DNA of 64,000 nt from DAOMFB01 sp963721385 (GCA_963721385.1 CAVRJB010000006.1:1-64000), one strand, 5' to 3'; shown: positions 1-9,036, counted from the stretch's first letter. Program-made: numbers and translations. Notes: generated by a model from the letters alone, not told the origin.

Positions 1-1
1 C

Positions 2-76
2 CGCGACGGCCTGACCACCTCGATCAGCGACCGGGTCTACGAAGCCGGCGGGTATCCCTACGACGTCTGGAGCTGA
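2..76 (+). CDS. C-terminal end of an unidentified protein (partial)
   Basis: An open frame enters from the left edge and ends with TGA. The visible 24 residues end in GGYPYDVWS. This is too little to assign a family. The frame is supported mainly by its position directly upstream of the next gene in the same orientation, so the two may be co-transcribed. Confidence 0.5.
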   Translation, partial: RDGLTTSISDRVYEAGGYPYDVWS

Positions 77-119
77 CCGCGACCTGATTCGCACGATCAC
101 CGTCCCCACCCCGTTCCCG

Positions 120-1046
120 GTGGGGCCGGTGAACGTGTACGTCGTGGCGAAGGAGCCGGTCACCCTGATCGACTCCGGGCCGCTGACGGACGACGCGTGG
201 GACGGCCTGACGGCCGGCCTCGCGGCAGCCGGCCTGAAGGTCGGGGACGTCGAGCGCGTCCTCCTGACCCACGGCCACCACGACCATTTCGGACTGGCCG
301 GGCGGGTCGCCGACCTCTCGGGCGCGCGCCTTTACGGGGGGCGCCTCGACCGCGAGCGCTTCCAGATGCGCCGGAACTCGAAGCTTCTCCTCGACAGCCT
401 GGCGCGCGCGGACTTCGGCGTCGGCCCGCGGTTCCTGATGATGGCCTCCGTCACCCACGTCGACCACTTCGCCGCTCCGCTCGCCGCCTGGGACGAGCTT
501 TCGGGCGGGGAGACGCTGCCGGGGGACGGCTGGTCCGTGGTCGTCCGGTCGACCCCGGGGCACACGCCCGGAAGCCTGACCTTCGAGATCCCCGAGGCCG
601 GCCTCCTCTTCACGGGCGACACGGTGCTCCGCGACATCACCCCGAACGCCATCGTCGACGAAGACCCCGAACGCCCCGGCGAGCCGTTCAGGAGCGTCAG
701 CCTCTACTTCGAGACGCTGGACGAGATCGGGCGGAGCAACGCCGCGTCGTCGCTCCTGACCGGCCACGGCCGTCCGATCCCCGACTACCCGGCCCACCGC
801 GAGAGCGTGCGGCGCAAATACGACCTCCGGATCGTTCAGATCGAGCGCGTCCTCGCTGCGGGCCCGAAGACTGTCCGGGCGCTCGTCGCTTCCCTCTTCC
901 CGAGGGTGAAGGCGGTCAACGTCTTTCTCGCCTTCTCCGAGATTCTGGGATTCCTGATGTACCTCGAGGAACAGGGGCGGGTAGAGAAGCTGGCGGGCCC
1001 GCTCCGGGACCGCTACCGGCTCTCGCCGAGGAAGCGGGTCGCCTGA
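120..1046 (+). CDS. MBL-fold metallo-hydrolase (glyoxalase II/RNase Z-like)
   Basis: This is a metallo-beta-lactamase fold hydrolase of about 308 residues. The zinc-binding signature THGHHDHFG is seen near residue 50, followed by a further His in GHTPGSL near 150 and the bridging Asp in FTGDTV. The C-terminal 90 residues form a helical, winged-helix-like domain common in this subgroup. The GTG start is the first conventional start in the frame. However, the preceding 12 codons read LIRTITVPTPFP, which resembles the usual N-terminus of the family, so translation may begin at a CTG at position 84. No signal peptide is seen, so the enzyme is probably cytoplasmic. The substrate cannot be told from sequence. 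It converges on the cytochrome gene downstream with a 24-bp gap. Confidence 0.85.
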   Translation: MGPVNVYVVAKEPVTLIDSGPLTDDAWDGLTAGLAAAGLKVGDVERVLLTHGHHDHFGLAGRVADLSGARLYGGRLDRERFQMRRNSKLLLDSLARADFGVGPRFLMMASVTHVDHFAAPLAAWDELSGGETLPGDGWSVVVRSTPGHTPGSLTFEIPEAGLLFTGDTVLRDITPNAIVDEDPERPGEPFRSVSLYFETLDEIGRSNAASSLLTGHGRPIPDYPAHRESVRRKYDLRIVQIERVLAAGPKTVRALVASLFPRVKAVNVFLAFSEILGFLMYLEEQGRVEKLAGPLRDRYRLSPRKRVA

Positions 1047-1070
1047 GGGCGGCCCGCCCGCTCGCCTTCT

Positions 1071-2493
1071 TCACTGGCAGCGCAGGAACGCGACGAGGTC
1101 CGACACTTCGGCGTCCGTCAGCCCGACGCCGAAGCGCTCGTTGTAGAACTCGACGGCGTCGGCGAGGGTGGCGGCCGAGCCGTTGTGAAAGTAGGGCGCG
1201 CGCGCGGCGAGGCCGCGGAGGATCGGCCCCTTGAACCGGCCGATGTCCTTCCACTTGCCGGTCACGAGGGCCCGCCCGGGATCGGTCGTCTGGACCGTCT
1301 GGCCCGTGATCTTGTTCTTCAACGTGTAGAGGGGCATGTCGGGCGTCCGACGCGCGGCGTCGGCGATCCCGATGTTGAGCGGCGCCGGCACCGAGTGGTC
1401 GCCCACGTTCGGCGCGTCGTGACAGGTGCCGCAGGTGCCCGGGATGACCGGCACGCCGAGGTCGTCGTTGAGCCCGGCGACGCCCGTGATGTTGATCGGT
1501 TTGCTGTTGAACAGCGCCTCGCCCCGAGCGACGGCCAGCCGCGCCTCGGTGCGCCTTTCATTCTCATCTTCGTCACCCTGATCGTGACTGCTCTGCAGCG
1601 TTGCCCAGGCCGCGAAATTCGTGAAGACGATTGGGCTGAAGGGGATCCCGTTGGGGTTCTGCCCGAGCGGGTCGTTGATTCCGATGTAGAACTCCTGCCC
1701 GGAAAGGACCTTGGGACCGCCGAGGCCTCCTTCGGCGCGAAGGTGGCCCGCGGCGAAGTCGTACACCTGGGCGGTGAAAAGCCCGGTTTCGAAGTCGACG
1801 ATCTGCTCCCGCTGCTCGGTCGAGAGCGGGACGCTCGCCTGGGCATGGCCCACCGTGGCGCTGTTCGCCTGGTTTAGGAGATCGAAGCGAACCGTCTTTC
1901 CGGGGAACGTCTCCCGGCCGTCGAACATGACCGTGCTGAGGAAGGCCGCGTTCGTGGAGGGGAGGGGACGGCGGAAGAGCGAGAGCTCGTGGCTGCTGGC
2001 GAAGCCGTAGGGATCGTCGACGGCCTGAAGCGTGAACTCGGCGTTGTCCGGGATGCCGATGCCGACGCGGATGAGGCCCTTCGTCAGGAGCATGCTGTAG
2101 GCCTGCCGCCGCGCCTCCTTGGTCGAGACGTCGGCGTCGGGCGAGTTCGACCCGTCGTTCGTCCGGAAGATCGGATCGAGGCCCCGGGTCGACTCGAACC
2201 GCTCCCGCACGCCGGCGGGCGTGATCGTCCACCCGCTCTGGGGCTGGTGACAGGTGAAGCACGTCCGTCCGTTGGTCCCGAGATCCTGGAAGAACGGGTT
2301 GTCCAGGTCGATGGGACCAGCCGTCGAGTAGCTCTGGACGGCGCCCGTCGGCGTTCGCGAAGGGCTCCAGAAGGCGCCGCCCGCTGTCGCCGGAGGCGAT
2401 CCAGGCGATTGACGGCGCCGCGAAGAGCATCGTCGCGATCAGACAGGGACCTAGGGCGCGGTTGGCCGCTCTCGTCGAGGTGCGTTCGGACAT
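1071..2493 (-). CDS. Di-heme cytochrome c peroxidase-like protein (one frameshift as sequenced)
   Basis: This is an exported protein of about 473 residues of the MauG/cytochrome c peroxidase-like group. A signal peptide (hydrophobic stretch around LIATMLFAAPSIAW) is encoded at the start. The mature part carries two c-type heme motifs, CFTCH in the N-terminal third and CGTCH in the C-terminal third. Near the C-terminus the segment APYFHNGS is typical of the family. The expected role is periplasmic electron transfer or peroxide reduction. The signal peptide and the mature part lie in different frames. One extra base at about 2373-2384 explains this, and removing it gives an intact gene. The ATG at 2493 is preceded by a good AGGAGG. 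A GTG three bases earlier is an alternative start. Confidence 0.85.
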
Positions 2494-2510
2494 CACGTGG
2501 CCCTCCTTTA

Positions 2511-2521
2511 CTGAGACTCAG
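2511..2521 (-). promoter_or_regulatory. Perfect palindrome CTGAG-N-CTCAG upstream of the cytochrome gene
   Basis: An 11-bp palindrome (CTGAG, one base, CTCAG) lies 18 bp before the cytochrome start and just before its ribosome-binding site. The same sequence occurs upstream of the secreted-protein gene at 37782, and related half-sites occur at 11040 and 18378. It may be an operator, or part of a transcript start region. This is inference. Confidence 0.4.
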
Positions 2522-2607
2522 TTCATTTGTCTTCAGAGTGGAGGACCGGGCGGAACTATCTCAGCCGGGAGTCGGGCTTTCCCGGACGCCGGCGGCCGGA
2601 GAGCCAG

Positions 2608-3417
2608 CTACTTCCGGAGAGCTGCGCGGAAGCGATAGGTCGCGAGGTCGCGGGCGGACCCCGTTCCGAGCCCCTCGAGGGTGAGGACGTAGTCGCCTCT
2701 GGCGAGGAGGCTGGAGTGCAGGCTCACGGCCAGCATCCCGCTGGACGCCGCGCTCGCCGTCAGGGCATCTCCGACGGGGCGCCCTTCGGCCGTGGAGATC
2801 CTTGCACGGTAGCTCTCGAAGCCCGGGGAGTCGGGCCGGTCGAAGAGCAGCACGACCCACTCCGGGGAATCGCTCAGGACGATCCGGTTGTCCGGCGGCC
2901 CGGTGCCGGCCCCTCGCGTCAGATTCAGCGTGAAGACCGAGGCTGCCAGAGGCGTTGCGTTCCGCGCGCCCACCCGTGCGCTTTCCAGGGCCCGCGCGAG
3001 ACCGGCGGACTCGCTCCGCGCTTCTTCGGAGGTCTTCAAGGCGCTTTCCAGCTCGCCCCGTGTTCGGCGGAGCTGCGCGAGGAAGAAAGCGGACGGCACG
3101 GCCGCCAGGACGAGGCAGGCGGCCGCCAGCAGCGGAACGAAGGGCCGGGCGCGGAACGCCAGCCGCCGGGCGAAGGGAGCGGACCCTTCCGACGCCCGCC
3201 CCGGCGCCACCTCCCCAGCAGGAAGCTGCTTCAAGGTCCGGCGCAGTCCTTCAACGGTCTCGAGATGCTCCAGACAGCGTGGGCAGTCGAGGAAATGCTC
3301 CTCGAAACGCGCGCTCTCCTCGGCCGCCAGTTTTCCCATGAGGTATCGGTCGGGAATCTGGTCCGCCTCGATCAGCGCGTGATCCATCTCACCAGGAAGT
3401 GCGGCGCGGCGGTCCAT
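2608..3417 (-). CDS. Membrane-anchored zinc-finger anti-sigma factor
   Basis: This 269-residue protein has an N-terminal zinc-binding anti-sigma motif (HFLDCPRC, the His-x3-Cys-x2-Cys pattern) at about residues 41-48. One transmembrane helix follows at about 95-117, then a coiled-coil segment and a 140-residue extracytoplasmic beta-rich domain. This is the layout of zf-HC2 anti-sigma factors, which hold an ECF sigma factor at the membrane until a signal is received outside. Its start codon overlaps the stop of the sigma factor gene (TAATG), so equal production by translational coupling is likely. The large outer domain is not one I recognise and may sense the signal or bind the CHAT protein from the same operon. 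Confidence 0.85.
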   Translation of the reverse strand: MDRRAALPGEMDHALIEADQIPDRYLMGKLAAEESARFEEHFLDCPRCLEHLETVEGLRRTLKQLPAGEVAPGRASEGSAPFARRLAFRARPFVPLLAAACLVLAAVPSAFFLAQLRRTRGELESALKTSEEARSESAGLARALESARVGARNATPLAASVFTLNLTRGAGTGPPDNRIVLSDSPEWVVLLFDRPDSPGFESYRARISTAEGRPVGDALTASAASSGMLAVSLHSSLLARGDYVLTLEGLGTGSARDLATYRFRAALRK

Positions 3418-4010
3418 TATCCCGGCTCCTTCGAGTTCATTCTCGTCAATTCCTCGTACAGTTCCCGGTATCGGACACGGGCCCGGAAGAGGACCCGGTT
3501 GAAGTGGAGGCTCGTGAGCCCGAGGTCGCGGCAGATCGCGTCTTTTTCGTCTTCGGCGATGTAGAAACGAAAGAGGATCTCGCGATCCCGCCCGGATGGC
3601 AGCTCCCCGAGGACTCGCCGGACGATCGACGCTCTCTCGAGCCGGAGGAGATCCTCGAGCGCGTCCGGGGCCGGATGGGCGGCGCCGGTCTCCTCGACGC
3701 GGCCCGAGTTCCGGCGCGCGGAGACCTTCCTGAAGTGGTCGATGACGAGGTTTCGCGCGAGAGAGCAGATGAACCCTGAAAGCCTCTCCGGCTCCCGGAG
3801 GTCTCCCCGGCGAATCTTCTCGAGGGCGATCTGAAACGTCTCCTGGTAGAGGTCGTCGACCGCCGAGGCGTCGCCGCTGGCGCGGTTGAGGAGGATGGTC
3901 ACCCCGCGGCGATACCGACTGATCAGCTCCTCCTCGGCGGTTCTGTCTCCCTCACGAATCTTCCGGACCAGCTCCGTGGCGCTGTCGCCGGAAGTCTCCT
4001 CGCGAGCCAT
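3417..4010 (-). CDS. ECF-type RNA polymerase sigma factor
   Basis: This 197-residue sigma factor contains region 2 (DDLYQETFQIALEKI and SLARNLVIDHFRK, residues about 50-100) and a C-terminal region 4 helix-turn-helix (REILFRFYIAEDEKDAIC, about 145-185), joined by a short linker. It lacks region 3, as ECF sigmas do. It directs RNA polymerase to a regulon that cannot be read from this window. It sits between the CHAT gene (7-bp gap upstream) and its anti-sigma factor (overlapping stop and start). This suggests all three are made from one transcript and work as one signalling unit. Confidence 0.9.
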   Translation of the reverse strand: MAREETSGDSATELVRKIREGDRTAEEELISRYRRGVTILLNRASGDASAVDDLYQETFQIALEKIRRGDLREPERLSGFICSLARNLVIDHFRKVSARRNSGRVEETGAAHPAPDALEDLLRLERASIVRRVLGELPSGRDREILFRFYIAEDEKDAICRDLGLTSLHFNRVLFRARVRYRELYEELTRMNSKEPG

Positions 4011-4017
4011 CGTCCGA

Positions 4018-7000
4018 TCAGTTCCAATCGCCCTGAAGTGTGAACGCGGCCCAGTAGTAGGGAGACGTCCATCGCTTTTCGCGCCGAATCGCGATCTGGG
4101 CCGCCCGAAGGGCCGCCGCCGGCCGGAGGTTTCTCACGAGGACTCCCTCGTAGAAGTGTGCCATCAACTCGGATGTCGCTCGGTCCGGCACCTGCCACAG
4201 GCTCGCGATGACCCTCGGCGCGCCGGCGTACATGAATCCGCGCGAGAGCCCCATTAGCCCTTCGCCTCGCACGTCCTTGCCGAGCGCCGTCTGGCAGGCC
4301 GAGAGAACGACGAGATCCGCCGACAGCCTGAGCTTGTAGATGTCCCGGGCCTGGAGGAAACCGTCTTTCGGATGCCCGTGCTCGTCGACCAGCGACAACA
4401 CGACGCCGGAGAGCTCGGGGTGGCGGCTGTTCAGGAGACCGTGGGAGGCGAAGTGGACGACGCGCGCGCTCGACACCTCCGCGCCCATCGCCGCCGCCCT
4501 GCTGGCCTGGAAGTCCAGGGCGACATAGCAGTTTTCAGGCCCCGCCAGTGCGGAGATCGCCTGAGCCTCGCGCCGGCTGGCGCCGAGACGCTCGAGGCGC
4601 CGGAGCCCCGTTTCCTGCATGGAACGGGTGAGAGCGTCGTCGACCACGTCGGGCGCCGACCCACGCGACGCGCTCCCGCCGAGGATGCGGGGATCCCGGC
4701 GGTCGAAGACGGGATCCGCCAGTACAGCCACGCGCCATCCCGGCGCGCTCCGGCCGGGGGCCTCCTGCCGCAGGACGGCGAGGGTGGTGGCGGACGGAAG
4801 ACTCACCACTTCGTGCGTGGCGATCAGCGGAACCGCTGTCGAGCCCCCGCGAGGCGACGGCAACGCCGCGAACGGGACGTACTGAAGCGCCCCTTCGGCC
4901 ACGATGGCCAACCGCTTGTCGCCAAGCTGATCCGCTACCGGTCCGAGCAGCATCCGGCTCAGGGCGCGCGCCCGCCGGGCCGTCTCCGCCTCGTCGATGC
5001 CGCTCCCGACGCTCCACGCCTGGTAGAGCCGGCGGGCCGCGGCCTCGATGACCGCTCGCCTCGGCAGCTCGTGGCTGGTGAGCGTGTCTCTCGTCGCGGC
5101 CCAGACGAAGCTCCGCTTTTCTCCCAGCTCGAACTCGAGGAGCAGGGTTTCACGGTCGAGGACCTGCTCCCGGATCTCCTTCAAGCTGAGCGACTGCGGA
5201 CGGGCGAGCGCGGCATAGCGAGGGCTTGCGGCCCTCAAGCGCCCTTGCACGTCCTCGTATTCCGCAAGGAGCGCGTCGAGCGCGCCACGGCTCGAGTCGG
5301 ACGGCTCCGGGCTCGGCGGGTCGGCCAGCCGCCGCTGCTCTTCACGCCGCCGGTTCTCGAGCTGAGCCTCCAGGGAATGCTCCTTTGCGAGCAATTCCTC
5401 GTCGACCCCCTCACGGAGATTGATGTGCGCTTCGGCCAGAAGCTCGATGAGGCTGCGCGCTCTCGCACGCTCGCTCACATGCAGCGCCTCGGCATCCCAT
5501 CCCTCCGCCGGCTGCTTCACGTGAAGATCCATCAGGATATCGATGAGTAGGTCATAGCGGTCCCGGGTCACGGCCGTGAACGACGCCCGCATGCCCACCG
5601 CCGGGATGGACTCACGGAGAGATTCCGTGATGCGGAGCGCTTCCTCCACGCGGGCCCGGGCCGCGCCCAAGTCGCCTTGGGCCCGCTCCCCGCGAGCCAG
5701 GTCTTCGAGTGCGATGGCTTCAAGAAAGCGCGCCTCGGTGGCCTGTACCAGTGGGAGGGCCTGCCGGAGGCGTTTCAGGCCTTCCGCCGTCTCGCCCATG
5801 TCGAGATGGGCTCGACCGATGTTGCCCAGGACCATGGCCTCGCCGCGGCGATCCTGGCAGGCGCGAAACAGCTCCAGGGCGAGCTGGAAGTCGGGGAGCG
5901 CGCGCCGAGGTCTGTGGGTGGCGAGGTGGGCGAGCCCCATCTGGTTGAGCGTGAACGCCTCGAAGAACTTGTCGCCGACCTCCCGCAGGACGGCCAGCGC
6001 GAGGCCGTACTGCCGCAGTGCCGCGGGCACCTCGCCTTTTGTGAGGAGGACGTTACCGATTTCGTACTGCGTGACCCCCTCCTCGCGGCGATTCCCCGTG
6101 GCCCGGAAGAAGGCCAGCGCGCTGCGGAAGTCCGCGAGCGCGCGGTCCGTCTCGCCGAGGGCCACGCGATTGGCGGCGCGGTTCTTGAGGTATATCGCCT
6201 CGCTGGACCGGCCACCGGCGGCGCGAGCCAGCTCCAGTGCCTCGGTGAACAGGGCGATGGCTTCCGGGAGCTGTCCGAGGCTGCTACGAGCGACCGCGAT
6301 GTTGTTCAACGTCTCCGCCTGACCGAGGAAATTGCCATCGGCGCGCCGGAGCGCCAGCGCCTGCTCGAGGTACTCGAGGCCGAGCTTCTGGTGGCCCAGG
6401 TCCGAGTGGGTGCAGCCGACCTGGTCGAGGGCGGCCGCCTCGCCGTACCGGTCACCCTCCGTCCGCCACAGCGTCAACGCCTGCTCGGCGCGCTCCAGGG
6501 CCGGGCGCAGGTCGCCCTGCCAGGCCAGAGCATCGCTCATCCGGGCCAGGGTGGCGGCTTCCTCGCGGCGGTCCCCGATCTCGCGGAATACGGCTAGCGC
6601 CTTCTCGTAGAGTTGCAGAGCGCCCTTCGAAGAATCTGCCGAGCCCCGACCCAGAAGATGATCGGCCTCGGCTCGATATCGCTCAGCCGCGATGCGCTTG
6701 TCGTCGTCCGCAGAGGCGGCCCGCAACGGCCCGACCACGAGCCGGTAGCTTCCCGACGTCGACTTCCGGCTCCGCAGCCCGATCTCGACGCGATGGATTC
6801 CTCCGCGCGTCACTACGACAGAGAGCGAGAGCGGCTCTGCCCGGTCAGCCGCGTTTTCGACCGCCCCCAGCACGGCTCCCTCGGCTGACAGGATCCGGAC
6901 CATGAGGTCTACGTGGTTCTGCTCCAGCTCCACGTGGAAGAACTGACCGGACGCCACGGGGATCTCGTAGGCGCGGGTCTCGCCCGGCGCGAGGATCGCT

Positions 7001-7116
7001 TCAATGCGCTCGCCGGGCACGATCCTTGCCGGCATCGTCCCGGCCCCGGATGCTTGGGAGCCAAGGAGCGATCCCAGGATCAGGAGAAGGCTCAGAAGCC
7101 GGTCAAGAGCCACCAT
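4018..7116 (-). CDS. Secreted TPR-CHAT caspase-like protein
   Basis: This is a 1032-residue protein. A signal peptide (LLSLLLILGSLLGSQASG) leads into a beta domain resembling bacterial pre-peptidase C-terminal domains (about 30-130). A long series of tetratricopeptide repeats follows (about 190-510), then a charged helical segment, and a C-terminal CHAT domain (about 740-1032). The caspase-type dyad is present: His892 in HFASHG and Cys941 in VVLSACQT, followed by the characteristic GLSRGFMYAGA and ASLWQV motifs. CHAT domains are cysteine peptidases related to separase and caspases, usually released by a partner bound to the repeats. Here the gene leads an operon with an ECF sigma and anti-sigma factor. 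Export and the operon suggest a role in sensing or in cutting an envelope protein, which is inference. Confidence 0.9.
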   Translation of the reverse strand: MVALDRLLSLLLILGSLLGSQASGAGTMPARIVPGERIEAILAPGETRAYEIPVASGQFFHVELEQNHVDLMVRILSAEGAVLGAVENAADRAEPLSLSVVVTRGGIHRVEIGLRSRKSTSGSYRLVVGPLRAASADDDKRIAAERYRAEADHLLGRGSADSSKGALQLYEKALAVFREIGDRREEAATLARMSDALAWQGDLRPALERAEQALTLWRTEGDRYGEAAALDQVGCTHSDLGHQKLGLEYLEQALALRRADGNFLGQAETLNNIAVARSSLGQLPEAIALFTEALELARAAGGRSSEAIYLKNRAANRVALGETDRALADFRSALAFFRATGNRREEGVTQYEIGNVLLTKGEVPAALRQYGLALAVLREVGDKFFEAFTLNQMGLAHLATHRPRRALPDFQLALELFRACQDRRGEAMVLGNIGRAHLDMGETAEGLKRLRQALPLVQATEARFLEAIALEDLARGERAQGDLGAARARVEEALRITESLRESIPAVGMRASFTAVTRDRYDLLIDILMDLHVKQPAEGWDAEALHVSERARARSLIELLAEAHINLREGVDEELLAKEHSLEAQLENRRREEQRRLADPPSPEPSDSSRGALDALLAEYEDVQGRLRAASPRYAALARPQSLSLKEIREQVLDRETLLLEFELGEKRSFVWAATRDTLTSHELPRRAVIEAAARRLYQAWSVGSGIDEAETARRARALSRMLLGPVADQLGDKRLAIVAEGALQYVPFAALPSPRGGSTAVPLIATHEVVSLPSATTLAVLRQEAPGRSAPGWRVAVLADPVFDRRDPRILGGSASRGSAPDVVDDALTRSMQETGLRRLERLGASRREAQAISALAGPENCYVALDFQASRAAAMGAEVSSARVVHFASHGLLNSRHPELSGVVLSLVDEHGHPKDGFLQARDIYKLRLSADLVVLSACQTALGKDVRGEGLMGLSRGFMYAGAPRVIASLWQVPDRATSELMAHFYEGVLVRNLRPAAALRAAQIAIRREKRWTSPYYWAAFTLQGDWN

Positions 7117-7212
7117 CGGAGAGGCAACACTCCGGGGGCAGTCTCCTTTAAGCAGAGCAAGGGCGTCAACGCGGGGAACAGGATCCTCCCGGTAATGTCA
7201 GCGGCCGGAGAC

Positions 7213-7992
7213 CTACTCCGTTTGCCCGAGCGGCCGCCGGCCGACTTCGAAGCCCGGGGCTGCGGCCAGCTCGCGGTGGACGAAGTCGAGGGCCGCCGCG
7301 ACGGCTTCCGGCAGGGTCTCGCCGCGGGCGAGGTAGGCCGCTACGGCGGCCGAGACGAGGCCGCCGGCCCCTTCCGGGCGCTCCACCTGAAGCCGGGGAT
7401 GCCGGAACGTCGACCAGGTCCGCCCGTCGAGCAGGCCGTCGACGACGACGTCCCCCTCCGCGTGTCCTCCCTTGATCAGGACGGCCCGCGGTCCGAGCTG
7501 CTGGATGGCCCGGGCGGCCCGCTTCGCGTCGTCCTCCCCCCGGATCGGGAATCCCGCGAGGAGCGACGCCTCGGGCAGGTTCGGCGTGACGAGGTTCGCG
7601 AGCGGGAGGAGTTCGCGGAGGAAAGCGGTCGCGGAGGTCGACCGGAGGAGTGGCGCCCCGGCGCGGGTTGCCACCGGTTGGTCGATGACGACCGGGACCC
7701 CGGCGGCCGACAGGCCTCTGGCCACGAGACGAATGACGGGAACCGTCGTGACGAAGCCGATCTTGGCGGCCCGGATCCAGCGGTCCGCGAGGGCCGCCCG
7801 GACGGCCTCCCGGACGGCCGCCGCCGGGATCTCGTGGAGGACGGCGAAGCCGTCGGGACCCTCGGCGCCGACGGCGGTCACGACTCCGGCTCCCCGGGCG
7901 CCGAGGCGCCAGAAGGTCCTGAGGTCGGCGAGGAGGCCGGAACGGCCCGTGCTCTCGAGCGCGGCGACGGCCAGAACCGGCGGCTGTTCCAC
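7213..7992 (-). CDS. ThiD/PfkB-like kinase with degenerate active site
   Basis: A 259-residue protein of the hydroxymethylpyrimidine (phosphate) kinase fold. Family features include TPNLPEASLLAG, VLIKGGHAEGD and a C-terminal SAAVAAYLARGE. Two key spots differ from true ThiD. The usual substrate-binding AGxDPSGGAG near the start reads ALESTGRSG. The anion-hole segment, usually GTGC, reads GAGG, so the catalytic cysteine is missing. It may act on another substrate or have lost activity. The GTG start was chosen because the similarity to the family begins there; a longer frame upstream is antisense to the peroxiredoxin gene. It lies 96 bp upstream of the CHAT gene in the same direction and diverges from the peroxiredoxin. 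Confidence 0.75.
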   Translation of the reverse strand: MEQPPVLAVAALESTGRSGLLADLRTFWRLGARGAGVVTAVGAEGPDGFAVLHEIPAAAVREAVRAALADRWIRAAKIGFVTTVPVIRLVARGLSAAGVPVVIDQPVATRAGAPLLRSTSATAFLRELLPLANLVTPNLPEASLLAGFPIRGEDDAKRAARAIQQLGPRAVLIKGGHAEGDVVVDGLLDGRTWSTFRHPRLQVERPEGAGGLVSAAVAAYLARGETLPEAVAAALDFVHRELAAAPGFEVGRRPLGQTE

Positions 7993-8040
7993 GCCGCCAA
8001 GATACGCCGTTCGCGGGGCGTGAAACAGGTGCTTTCCTGC

Positions 8041-8046
8041 TATTCT
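8041..8046 (+). promoter_or_regulatory. Probable -10 element (TATTCT) for the peroxiredoxin gene
   Basis: TATTCT followed by CCCCGCC lies 25 bp upstream of the peroxiredoxin ATG, with GGAGG at 8056-8060 in between. The same arrangement, TATACT plus CCCCCGC, is found upstream of the genes at 18450 and 35051. No convincing -35 box is seen. Confidence 0.4.
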
Positions 8047-8070
8047 CCCCGCCTCGGAGGAACGCGGTCC

Positions 8071-8946
8071 ATGGCCGACTCGACGAGCACCCCGAAGGCC
8101 GGAAGCCCGGCGCCCGACTTCACGCTGCCGGCCCGTTCGGGGCTGGCGATCTCGCTCCGCGAGTTCCGTGGAAAGAAAACCGTCCTCCTCTACTTCTACC
8201 CGAAAGACGACACGCCGGGCTGCACGAAGGAAGCGTGCAGCCTGCGGGACGGCTGGAGCCAGCTGACGCGGCGCGGCGTCGAGGTGCTCGGCGTCTCGCG
8301 CGACGACGCCGTGTCGCATAACACGTTTGCCGCCAAGTACGACCTTCCCTTCGAGCTCCTGACGGACTCCGATCACCGGGTCCACGAAGCGTACGGGGCC
8401 TGGGGCCAGAGCGCCTGGGGCGTCGGTCCTCTCCGGAAGTCGTTCCTGATCGGGAAGGACGGCCGGATTCTCCACGTCTTCGATAAAGTCGACACCGAAC
8501 ATCACGCCGAGGAGGTCATGAAAGCGATGGAAAGCTCCGTTCCGCCCGGTGCGTCCCAGCCCCCCGCCCCCGAACCGAAACCCGTGGCGCCCGCGCCGGC
8601 GCCCACGATGAGCGAAGCGGTCGAAAAGGCGGCCCACGCCGTCCAGACGGCCATGGCCGTCGCGACGCAGGACGCCAAGAAGGCCGTCGAGAAGGCGGCC
8701 GTGGCCGTCGCCGCCAAGGCGTCCTCCGTGAAGAAGGCCGCGAAAAAGGCGGTGAAGAAGGTCGCCAGGAAGGTCACGCCCAAGAAGAAGAAGGCGGCAC
8801 CGAAGAAGAAGAAGAGAGCCGCAAAGAGGGCCGCCCGCAGGCCTGCCAGGAAGCCCGTGAAGAAGGCCGTCAAGAAGGCCGCCCGCAGGAAGGCCGCTCC
8901 GAAGCGGAAGGCCGCGCGGAAGGCCGGCAAGCGGAAAAAGCGCTAA
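8071..8946 (+). CDS. bcp: Bcp-type peroxiredoxin fused to a histone-H1-like basic tail
   Basis: Residues 1-152 form a complete thiol peroxidase of the Bcp/PrxQ type. The peroxidatic Cys51 sits in DDTPGCTKEAC with the likely resolving Cys56 five residues on. It reduces hydroperoxides using thioredoxin. A Pro/Ala linker follows (about 153-184). Next comes an Ala-rich amphipathic helix (about 185-222) and about 70 residues made almost only of Lys, Arg, Ala, Val and Pro in AAKKAVKK-like repeats, resembling eukaryotic histone H1 tails and bacterial Hc1/BpH1 proteins. Normal Bcp ends near residue 155, so the tail doubles the length. It has no stop or frame break and is preceded by GGAGG. Binding to DNA or RNA is inferred from charge. 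Confidence 0.9.
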   Translation: MADSTSTPKAGSPAPDFTLPARSGLAISLREFRGKKTVLLYFYPKDDTPGCTKEACSLRDGWSQLTRRGVEVLGVSRDDAVSHNTFAAKYDLPFELLTDSDHRVHEAYGAWGQSAWGVGPLRKSFLIGKDGRILHVFDKVDTEHHAEEVMKAMESSVPPGASQPPAPEPKPVAPAPAPTMSEAVEKAAHAVQTAMAVATQDAKKAVEKAAVAVAAKASSVKKAAKKAVKKVARKVTPKKKKAAPKKKKRAAKRAARRPARKPVKKAVKKAARRKAAPKRKAARKAGKRKKR

Positions 8947-9036
8947 GGAGACCAAGGGATATCGCCGGGACCAGCCGGACGCGGCGTTCGCTGCGTTCTG
9001 CCGGGTGCCGGACGAATTCCCCGAAACACCCCGTCT

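Noticed and set aside
6913..8946. A 677-residue plus-strand protein ending in the peroxiredoxin
   Set aside because: The part before 8071 is antisense to the CHAT and ThiD-like genes. The ATG at 8071 has a good ribosome-binding site and promoter.
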